Source: Omnitrophica WOR_2 bacterium RBG_13_41_10
GTDB lineage: Bacteria > Omnitrophota > Gorgyraeia > Gygaellales > Profunditerraquicolaceae
Assembly (NCBI GenBank): GCA_001805465.1
Contig: MHGH01000001.1
Location: 2,452 to 35,003, forward strand
DNA: 32,552 bases
Direction of reading: 5' to 3'
The position numbers and the translations under genes are program-made. Numbering within the stretch: position 1 is the first letter of the stretch; every line of letters begins with the position of its first letter. Positions 15,564-21,675 of this stretch are shown in pieces. A model generated the notes under the pieces. That model did no database searches, was not told the DNA's origin, and was given only the letters and a program-made list of their open reading frames with translations.

Positions 15564-15599
15564 GCTCTACAAAACAAGCTTTTATGCTTCCATTAGAGC
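15564..15599. repeat. Small inverted repeat between htpX and the lysS promoter
   Basis: GCTCTA (15564-15569) is mirrored by TAGAGC (15594-15599), with a nested AAGC/GCTT pair inside the 24-bp loop. No T-run follows, so it is not a standard terminator. It ends 10 bp before the -35 box of lysS and could be a weak operator or simply chance. Confidence 0.35.
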
Positions 15600-15609
15600 A
15601 TTCGAACTG

Positions 15610-15638
15610 TTGACATAACTTTAATTCTACTATATAAT
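15610..15638 (+). promoter_or_regulatory. Consensus sigma70 promoter of lysS
   Basis: TTGACA (15610-15615) and TATAAT (15633-15638) are both exact consensus boxes with the optimal 17-bp spacing. Transcription should start about 15644-15647, at or a few bases before the lysS ATG at 15648, so the message would be leaderless or nearly so. It may drive the long downstream operon. Confidence 0.88.
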
Positions 15639-15647
15639 TAATAATCT

Positions 15648-17090
15648 ATGGAATTAAACGAAATTCTCCAACAAAGACAGGCCAAGTTTAGTGCCCTAAA
15701 GGCTAAAGGCGTACCGGTATACGATAAGGTTTTCGCCGAAAATACCCCTATTGTTGAAGCCACTAGCGGCTTTCAGGAGGGTAAAAGGGTTTCTCTCTGC
15801 GGCCGGATTATGGCTAAACGTTTGCACGGCAAAGTCTTGTTTCTGGATTTAAGAGATGCCAGCGCAAGGATTCAGCTGTATATAAGAGAGGATTTTGTAG
15901 GTAAGGATAAATTCGCTATTTTGAGTGATATAGATATTGCCGACATCATAGGAGCCAAGGGAGAGCTTTTTAAGACCCATACTGGCGAGGCAACGGTTAA
16001 AGTAGAAGATTTCGTAGTTCTGGCCAAGGCCTTCAGGCCCTTACCGGAGAAATGGCACGGACTAAAAGATGTAGAGCTGCGTTACCGGCAGAGGTACCTA
16101 GACTTAATTGCCAACGAAGAAGTAAAAAAAGTATTCCTCATCCGCGCTAAAATTATCAAAGCCATGAGGAATTTCTTAGAAGACAGAGGTTTTTTAGAAG
16201 TAGAAACCCCCATGATGCACGCTATACCCGGAGGAGCTGCCGGCCGGCCTTTTAAAACACGCCATAATGAGTATGGCATAGATTTATATTTAAGGATCGC
16301 TCCGGAACTATATCTAAAACGCCTTTTAGTCGCAGGTTTAGATAAGGTCTATGAGATCAACCGCAGTTTCCGCAATGAAGGAGTGTCTACCAAGCATAAC
16401 CCTGAGTTTACCATGCTTGAAGTTTATTCTGCTTATGCTGACTATGAGGATATGATGCAGTTATGCCAGGATTTAATTGTCTTTGTGACAAAAGAGGTAT
16501 TAGGCAAGACTAGTTTTGATTATCAGGCTAGCCCCGTCGATATGGCGACGCCTTGGGAGAAAAAGTCTTTTGCTGAAATAGTCAAAGATAAATTTGACAT
16601 TCAACCTTGCGATGAAGCAGCGGTGATGATCAAGAAACTACAGGCCAAAGGTTTCGCCAAAGAAAAGAATAAGCTTACCCGCTCGCAGGTCGCCAAAATA
16701 ATCGAGGAGCTATTGGAAGAAGAGATGAAGACAAACCCTACTTTTGTCACTGACTATTTTACGGATTTGTGCCCTTTAGCTAAAAGCAAAAAGGATAATC
16801 CCTTGCTTTCGGAGAGATTTGAATTGTTTATCGCAGGGATTGAAATAGGCAATGCCTATTCGGAGCTAAATGACCCTCAGGAACAAAAGGAACGTTTTCA
16901 AGCTGAAATTAAGGATTTAGCCGGTGAAGAGAAGAAAGAAGTAGATGAAGATTATATTTTGGCTTTGGAGCATGGCATGCCTCCTGCCGGAGGGTTAGGC
17001 CTGGGAATAGATAGGCTGGTCATGCTATTGGCAAATCAGCCTTCGATCAGGGACGTGATTTTGTTCCCCTTATTAAGGCCGCAAATATAG
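15648..17090 (+). CDS. lysS: Lysyl-tRNA synthetase (class II)
   Basis: A 480-residue class II LysRS, slightly shorter than the 490-505 typical of bacteria. The N-terminal OB-fold anticodon-binding domain is about 45-130 (VSLCGRIMAKRLHGKVLFLDL). Catalytic motif 1 lies near GFLEVETPMM, motif 2 is FRNEGVSTKHNPEF (241-254), and motif 3 is GGLGLGIDRLVML (about 448-460). It charges tRNA-Lys in the cytoplasm. There is no Shine-Dalgarno sequence before the ATG, and the consensus -10 box ends only 9 bp upstream, so translation probably begins on a leaderless message. The lolC/E-type gene starts 1 bp after the stop. Confidence 0.97.
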   Translation: MELNEILQQRQAKFSALKAKGVPVYDKVFAENTPIVEATSGFQEGKRVSLCGRIMAKRLHGKVLFLDLRDASARIQLYIREDFVGKDKFAILSDIDIADIIGAKGELFKTHTGEATVKVEDFVVLAKAFRPLPEKWHGLKDVELRYRQRYLDLIANEEVKKVFLIRAKIIKAMRNFLEDRGFLEVETPMMHAIPGGAAGRPFKTRHNEYGIDLYLRIAPELYLKRLLVAGLDKVYEINRSFRNEGVSTKHNPEFTMLEVYSAYADYEDMMQLCQDLIVFVTKEVLGKTSFDYQASPVDMATPWEKKSFAEIVKDKFDIQPCDEAAVMIKKLQAKGFAKEKNKLTRSQVAKIIEELLEEEMKTNPTFVTDYFTDLCPLAKSKKDNPLLSERFELFIAGIEIGNAYSELNDPQEQKERFQAEIKDLAGEEKKEVDEDYILALEHGMPPAGGLGLGIDRLVMLLANQPSIRDVILFPLLRPQI

Positions 17091-17091
17091 A

Positions 17092-18282
17092 ATGAAAGCA
17101 GAGTTGTTTATAAGCTGGCGCTATCTTTTGACTAAAAGAAAAGAAAAATTCATATCTTTAATTAGCCTGATTTCTATTCTGGGGGTAGCTATTGGCGTTG
17201 CGGCCTTGATTATAGTGATTGCGGTGATGACCGGATTCGACAATGACTTAAGAGAAAAAATCGTGGGCAACTATTCGCATATTACCATTGCCGGTTATAA
17301 CGGCATAGATAAAAAAGAATACGATAACATAGTAAACATAATAACGAAAAATCCCCATATCAAAAGTATCAGCCCCTATGCTCAAGGGCAAACTTTAATC
17401 AAGCAGGAAAATAGGGTTTTTGCCGTAGGCTTAAAAGGTATTGACCCAACTAGCGAATCTGGGGTTACCAAGATAAAGCAATATCTAATCCAGGGTAATC
17501 TCAATAACCTAGAGGAGGGCGGGGTAATTATCGGAAGAGAGCTTGCCCTTTATTTAGGATTAGGCCTGAATACCAATCTTGCTATTTATTCGCCGTTTAC
17601 TAAGTTGAATAATTTAAAGATAGTAGGAATCTTTAATTCCGGAATGTATGATTACGATATGAACCTGATATTTACTAATCTAAAGACCGCCCAGGATATT
17701 TTAGGCCTTGGCGAACGCACTAGCGCCATAGCGGTCAAATTGGATAATATATACCTGGCCGATAAAATAAAAGATGAGCTAGCCAAGACCCTGGGTTTTA
17801 AGTTTAATTTAAAGACCTGGATGGAAATAAACACTAATTTTTTCGCTGCCTTGAAGCTGGAAAAATTGACCATGTTTATCATCTTGACATTGATAATCCT
17901 GGTCGCTTCCTTTAATATCATCAGTACCTTGGTAGTAATGGTAATGGAAAAGACCAAAGACATCGGCATATTAAAATCTATCGGGATGAGCAGTGCAAGG
18001 ATAAAAGCAATGTTTGTTTATGTCGGATTAATCATCGGCTCCCTGGGCACTATTTTAGGCGCCGCAGGAGGCATCGTCTTATGCGGCTTGCTGAAAAAAT
18101 ACCAATTTATAAAATTGCCTCCGGACATATATTACATCGATAGGCTGCCTGTTTCTATTGAGCTTTGGCCGGATATTGCCTTGATTGTTATCGTAGCAAT
18201 ATTTATCACCTTAATTTCCACTATTTATCCGGCAGCTAAAGCCGCTGGCCTTAAGCCGGTGGAGGCATTAAGATACGAATAA
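17092..18282 (+). CDS. lolC: LolC/LolE-type lipoprotein-releasing permease
   Basis: A 396-residue FtsX/MacB-type permease with four membrane helices: one at about 20-45 and three at about 255-280, 305-330 and 360-380. They flank a large periplasmic domain (about 50-245). The N-terminal FISWRYLLTKRKEKFISLIS and C-terminal YPAAKAAGLKPVEALRYE are characteristic of LolC/LolE. With the LolD ATPase encoded immediately downstream it extracts outer-membrane-destined lipoproteins from the inner membrane. Only one permease gene is present here, suggesting a homodimeric LolF-like arrangement unless a second copy lies elsewhere. Confidence 0.92.
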   Translation: MKAELFISWRYLLTKRKEKFISLISLISILGVAIGVAALIIVIAVMTGFDNDLREKIVGNYSHITIAGYNGIDKKEYDNIVNIITKNPHIKSISPYAQGQTLIKQENRVFAVGLKGIDPTSESGVTKIKQYLIQGNLNNLEEGGVIIGRELALYLGLGLNTNLAIYSPFTKLNNLKIVGIFNSGMYDYDMNLIFTNLKTAQDILGLGERTSAIAVKLDNIYLADKIKDELAKTLGFKFNLKTWMEINTNFFAALKLEKLTMFIILTLIILVASFNIISTLVVMVMEKTKDIGILKSIGMSSARIKAMFVYVGLIIGSLGTILGAAGGIVLCGLLKKYQFIKLPPDIYYIDRLPVSIELWPDIALIVIVAIFITLISTIYPAAKAAGLKPVEALRYE

Positions 18283-18957
18283 ATGTTAGAAGCCAGTAAT
18301 ATACACAGAGTTTACGGCAACGGCAATAAGCAGGTTGCGGTATTAAAAGGCATAAATTTAAAAATAGAAAAAGGTAAATTCATCGCTATCGTCGGCCCAT
18401 CCGGAGCGGGTAAGTCTACGCTTTTGCATATACTGGGAGGATTAGATAATCCTACGCAGGGTAAGGTTATTTTTGAAGGCCAACAGATAGCGCAGCTTAG
18501 CGATGCTTCGCTTTGCAGGCTAAGAAATAAACGCATAGGCTTTGTTTTTCAGTTTTATCATCTCTTATCGGAATTTACGGTTTTGGAGAATGTGTTGATG
18601 CCGGCGTTAATAAGTACAGAGTACAGAGTACAGAGTACAGAGCTAAAAAAACGCGCATTAGGGCTTTTGGAAGAAGTAGGATTAACCAAGAGGGTGGAGT
18701 ATTTTCCCAGTCAATTATCCGGAGGGGAAAAACAGAGGGTCGCGATAGCGCGCGGCTTGATAAACAATCCGGGCCTGTTTCTTTGCGATGAGCCTACGGG
18801 AAACCTTGATTCTAAAACCGGGGATGGTATAATCTCTTTAATAAAAAAGATAAACCTAGAAAGCCAGATGGCCATAGTTTTAGTCACGCATAATTTAGAG
18901 TTGGCAAAAAATGCGGATAAAATTTATCATTTGAAGGACGGTGTCCTGGTAAATTAA
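18283..18957 (+). CDS. lolD: LolD-type ABC transporter ATPase
   Basis: A 224-residue ABC ATPase of the LolD/MacB class. Walker A is GPSGAGKS (38-45), the signature is LSGGEKQR (145-152), Walker B is LFLCDEPTGNLD (165-176), and the switch histidine lies in LVTHN. It powers lipoprotein release with the permease encoded directly upstream (no gap). The segment STEYRVQSTE (111-120), just after the Q-loop region, is encoded by a 7-bp tandem DNA repeat and is unlike the usual LolD sequence there. The family normally has a short charged stretch at that place, so the insertion probably lies in a surface loop and is tolerated. Confidence 0.95.
   Translation: MLEASNIHRVYGNGNKQVAVLKGINLKIEKGKFIAIVGPSGAGKSTLLHILGGLDNPTQGKVIFEGQQIAQLSDASLCRLRNKRIGFVFQFYHLLSEFTVLENVLMPALISTEYRVQSTELKKRALGLLEEVGLTKRVEYFPSQLSGGEKQRVAIARGLINNPGLFLCDEPTGNLDSKTGDGIISLIKKINLESQMAIVLVTHNLELAKNADKIYHLKDGVLVN
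18613..18642. repeat. 7-bp tandem repeat (GTACAGA) within lolD
   Basis: GTACAGA is repeated four times without error at 18614-18641, with period 7 extending one base on each side. The array starts at a codon boundary and reads as STEYRVQ followed by STE, so each three DNA units would give one seven-residue unit. Confidence 0.95.
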
Positions 18958-18967
18958 GGAGGATGTA

Positions 18968-19837
18968 ATGAAGGTCTACATTAACGGAAAATTTTATGAT
19001 AAGAATAATGCCAAGATTTCTGTATTTGATCACGGCCTTTTATACGGTGACGGTGTTTTTGAAGGTATACGTGCCTATAACCGCCTAGTTTTTAAATTAA
19101 GAGAACATATCGATAGGCTCTATGAGTCAGCGCACAGCATTATGCTCAAGGTTCCTTTAGCTCGTGAGCAGTTAATAAAAGCCGTTATTCTGACTTTAAA
19201 AGAAAATAACCTCAAAGATGCCTATATCAGGCTGGTGGTGACAAGGGGAGAAGGGGATCTGGGCTTAGACCCGCGTAAATGTGCAGGAAATGCTACCATT
19301 ATTATTATCGCCGACAGAATAGCCCTTTATCCTGAGAAGCTTTATAGGCAGGGCCTGGAGATTGTTACCGTACCGACGGTGAGGAATCTTCCTGAGGCCT
19401 TGAATCCGCAGATAAAATCCTTAAACTACCTGAATAATATCTTGGCTAAAATAGAGGCTATAAATGCCGGATGCGATGAAGCAATAATGCTGGATTCTTT
19501 AGGTTATGTGGCAGAGTGCACTGGAGATAATATCTTTATTGTCAAGCGCAATGAGCTTTATACTCCCCCTCAGTGTATGGGGACCTTAAGGGGAATTACC
19601 CGTGATGCAGTCCTAGAGTTAGCCCGAAAGAATAGAATCTTGGTGCATGAACACGTAATCACCCGTCATGAGGTTTACATATCCGATGAGTGTTTTTTAA
19701 CCGGCACAGCCGCAGAGATTATACCGGTGGTAAAAGTTGACGGAAGGGCTATTGGCAGTGGTAAGCCCGGAAAACTGACCTTGAGTTTAAACAAGAAATT
19801 CAGGGAGCTCACCAAGAAAGAGGGAGTGAGGTATTAA
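18968..19837 (+). CDS. ilvE: Branched-chain amino acid aminotransferase (PLP fold type IV)
   Basis: A 289-residue class IV aminotransferase. FDHGLLYGDGVFEGIRAY (20-37) and the catalytic lysine Lys150 in QIKSLNYLNNILAK are clear; CTGDNIFIV, GTLRGITRDAV and FLTGTAAEIIPV bind the cofactor phosphate and substrate. The C-terminal EIIPVVKVDGR favours a branched-chain aminotransferase over D-amino-acid aminotransferase or aminodeoxychorismate lyase, which share the fold. It converts Val, Leu and Ile to and from their 2-oxo acids with PLP and 2-oxoglutarate. AAGGAGG lies 4 bp before the ATG, 10 bp after lolD. No functional link to its neighbours is obvious. Confidence 0.9.
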   Translation: MKVYINGKFYDKNNAKISVFDHGLLYGDGVFEGIRAYNRLVFKLREHIDRLYESAHSIMLKVPLAREQLIKAVILTLKENNLKDAYIRLVVTRGEGDLGLDPRKCAGNATIIIIADRIALYPEKLYRQGLEIVTVPTVRNLPEALNPQIKSLNYLNNILAKIEAINAGCDEAIMLDSLGYVAECTGDNIFIVKRNELYTPPQCMGTLRGITRDAVLELARKNRILVHEHVITRHEVYISDECFLTGTAAEIIPVVKVDGRAIGSGKPGKLTLSLNKKFRELTKKEGVRY

Positions 19838-19840
19838 CCG

Positions 19841-20335
19841 ATGTTATGCGATATTTGCGCTAAAAATCCGGCAACCGTGCATTTGACAGAGATTATCGAC
19901 GATCAGATGAATGAGCTGCATCTTTGTGAAGAGTGCGCGCATCAAAAGAGCGCGCAGATGGAGCAGCAGTTTGGTTTAAGCGATCTTTTGGCGGGCCTGA
20001 CGGAATTTGAGAAGCCCAATGCCAAGAAAGAAGTGGCAGTATCTCTTAAATGCCCAAACTGCGGCTTAGGTTACACAGACTTTAAAAAAATAGGGCGCTT
20101 AGGCTGCAGCGAATGTTACACCACTTTTAAGAGGTACCTGGCCCCTTTATTAAAGAAAATACACGGTTCTAATTTGCACGTCGGTAAGTCTCCGTTTAAG
20201 GTTGCTGTAAGTACTGATAAAAAAATGGATTTAGAGAGCCTGCGTAGTGAATTACAAAGAGCGGTTGAAATGGAAGAGTTTGAAGAGGCAGCAAGGATTC
20301 GCGATCAGATTAGAAGATTGGAAAAGAAGGAGTAA
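19841..20335 (+). CDS. mcsA: McsA-like zinc-finger/UVR protein, activator of McsB
   Basis: A 164-residue protein with four CxxC pairs: CDIC (3-6), CEEC (29-32), CPNC (71-74) and CSEC (89-92). These are expected to form two zinc sites. The C terminus is a UVR motif (about 130-164, MEEFEEAARIRDQIRRLEKK). This is the architecture of McsA, which binds and activates the arginine kinase McsB in Bacillus and relatives. The kinase gene follows within 9 bp, supporting the call. It begins 3 bp after ilvE. No ctsR regulator gene is in the cluster, unlike the Firmicutes operon. Confidence 0.92.
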   Translation: MLCDICAKNPATVHLTEIIDDQMNELHLCEECAHQKSAQMEQQFGLSDLLAGLTEFEKPNAKKEVAVSLKCPNCGLGYTDFKKIGRLGCSECYTTFKRYLAPLLKKIHGSNLHVGKSPFKVAVSTDKKMDLESLRSELQRAVEMEEFEEAARIRDQIRRLEKKE

Positions 20336-20344
20336 AATTTTAAT

Positions 20345-21394
20345 ATGCAACTGGCTGATTTAGTAAACCGTACCAGCGAATGGCTTAAAAGCACAGGGCC
20401 GAACTCTGATATTGTTATCTCCAGCCGTATCCGCCTGGCCAGGAACTTAGACAAGGTGCCTTTTCCGCATTGGGCAAATAAAAAGCAGAGTGAAAATGTG
20501 CTCCTGAGCGTTGAGGAAGCCGTAGCTAAAACCGCTGAACTAAAAAATACTACCACCTTTAGATTAATGGACCTTGATAGCATAGATAAGCAATTCTTGA
20601 TTGAGCGGCACATGATGTCTTTAGAGCTTGCCCAGAAGTCCGACCATAAAGCCGTAGTAATCGATGAAGAAGAGACCATCGCGATTATGATTAATGAAGA
20701 AGACCATATCCGGATGCAGGTAATGCAATCGGGCCTGAATCTTTTTGAGGCCTGGAATATTATTAATAAGATTGATAGCGCTCTTTCTAAAGAATTATCT
20801 TTTGCCTTTCTAGCAGATTTAGGGTATCTTACTGCCTGCCCGACCAATGCCGGCACCGGGATGCGCGGTTCGGTGATGCTGCATTTACCGGCATTAGTGA
20901 TGACAAACCAGATCAACCGTGTCTTGGCAGCTATTGCCAAGTTAAGTTTTAACACCCGGGGGCTTTACGGAGAAGGCACGCAGGCCCACGGAAATTTTTT
21001 CCAGGTTTCCAACCAGGTTTCCTTAGGCCACAGCGAGGAAGAGATTATTGAAAACATAAACGGCCTGATCCGCCAGATTGTAGAACAAGAAAACCAGGCC
21101 AGGCAAGCTTTATTATCAGAAAATAGATTATTGCTTGAAGACAGGGTTAACCGCAGCTTTGCTTTATTAAAGAGTGCCCATATCATCTCCAGCCAGGAAA
21201 CCATAGATTTATTATCCATGGTAAGATTAGGATGCGATTTGGAAATGATTAAAAATATAGGCCGCAAGACATTAAATGAATTATTTATCCTGATACAGCC
21301 GGCGCATCTGCAAAAGATTGAAAATAAGAAACTTTCCAGTAACGAAAGGGATTTTAAAAGAGCGGAGTTAATCAGAAAAAAATTAGCCATATAA
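20345..21394 (+). CDS. mcsB: McsB-type protein arginine kinase
   Basis: A 349-residue ATP:guanido phosphotransferase family member, the length of bacterial McsB rather than creatine or arginine kinase. Visible motifs are VISSRIRLARNL (nucleotide binding), NEEDHIRMQ, the region TACPTNAGTGMRGSVMLHLP with the family cysteine, and the loop EGTQAHGNFFQVSNQ. McsB phosphorylates arginines on damaged proteins, and the mark is read by the ClpC N domain. The adjacent McsA-like and ClpC genes make this function very likely. A long open frame on the opposite strand (20305-20955) is a shadow of this gene. Confidence 0.94.
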   Translation: MQLADLVNRTSEWLKSTGPNSDIVISSRIRLARNLDKVPFPHWANKKQSENVLLSVEEAVAKTAELKNTTTFRLMDLDSIDKQFLIERHMMSLELAQKSDHKAVVIDEEETIAIMINEEDHIRMQVMQSGLNLFEAWNIINKIDSALSKELSFAFLADLGYLTACPTNAGTGMRGSVMLHLPALVMTNQINRVLAAIAKLSFNTRGLYGEGTQAHGNFFQVSNQVSLGHSEEEIIENINGLIRQIVEQENQARQALLSENRLLLEDRVNRSFALLKSAHIISSQETIDLLSMVRLGCDLEMIKNIGRKTLNELFILIQPAHLQKIENKKLSSNERDFKRAELIRKKLAI

Positions 21395-21404
21395 GTGAGG
21401 CCAC

Positions 21405-21535
21405 AACTTATGGAATAAAGTGAACATAAGTTGTACGGCCGAACTTATCCCCCCTGCTTTCTTGCGAAAGCAAGAAGGGGGGATTAATTCGTAGACGCTT
21501 CGCTATAATTTATGTTCGCTTAAGCTCCATAAGTT
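21405..21535. repeat. Large imperfect inverted repeat in the mcsB-clpC gap
   Basis: The two halves are mirror images around a GAAA centre at 21466-21469. Outermost arms AACTTATGGA (21405-21414) and TCCATAAGTT (21526-21535) are perfect. GAACATAA (21422-21429) matches TTATGTTC (21510-21517), ATCCCCCC (21447-21454) matches GGGGGGAT (21477-21484), and TTCTTGC (21459-21465) matches GCAAGAA (21470-21476). A separate local hairpin, ACAACTTATG (21403-21412) with CATAAGTTGT (21425-21434), competes with the long fold. There is no T-run, so it is not a typical terminator. It resembles a miniature inverted-repeat element or a long regulatory hairpin upstream of clpC. Confidence 0.85.
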
Positions 21536-21549
21536 ATCTCAGTCATTTT

Positions 21550-21629
21550 ATGGTACAGGAAAGCATAAAACACTTTCCCATACCACTGCGAAAATCGCTG
21601 AAAGTCATCGCCGAAGACGATTTTCTTGA
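21550..21629. repeat. 80-bp dispersed repeat, copy 2 (clpC leader)
   Basis: This is a near-copy (75/80, no gaps, same orientation) of 12980-13059 in the thioredoxin-CcdA gene. It ends at the GA of the GAGGAGG ribosome site of clpC and starts 14 bp after the large inverted repeat. Here the second internal hairpin is perfect: GAAAATCG (21590-21597) with CGATTTTC (21618-21625). In copy 1 a C-A mismatch interrupts it. Confidence 0.92.
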
Positions 21630-21675
21630 GGAGGAAAAATGTTCAACAGGTTTACCGAGCGTGCCAGAAAAGTAA
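21550..21675 (+). CDS. Possible 41-codon leader ORF overlapping the clpC start
   Basis: An ATG at the start of repeat copy 2 opens a frame of 41 codons (MVQESIKHFPIPLRKSLK at the N terminus) that runs through the repeat and ends at TAA 21673-21675, 37 bases inside clpC in another frame. There is no ribosome-binding site before this ATG. It may be a relic of the coding frame kept from copy 1, or a small overlapping ORF affecting clpC translation. Evidence for expression is absent. Confidence 0.2.
   Translation: MVQESIKHFPIPLRKSLKVIAEDDFLEEEKCSTGLPSVPEK

Noticed and set aside
18613..18642. CRISPR-like repeats in lolD, and likewise in ispD
   Set aside because: Units are only 7 bp and contiguous without spacers; no cas genes are nearby.
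20305..20955. Long open frame of 216 codons on the - strand
   Set aside because: It lies entirely opposite the well-supported mcsB gene and the end of mcsA, has no recognisable protein family pattern or ribosome site, and arises from codon bias in mcsB.
20965..21390. Open frame of 141 codons on the - strand
   Set aside because: Opposite mcsB, serine/leucine-rich with no domain pattern, typical of an antisense shadow.
21504..21509. TATAAT as a clpC promoter -10 box
   Set aside because: The hexamer is exact, but the base run at the -35 distance (GGATTA around 21481-21486) is poor and the site lies within the palindrome arm.
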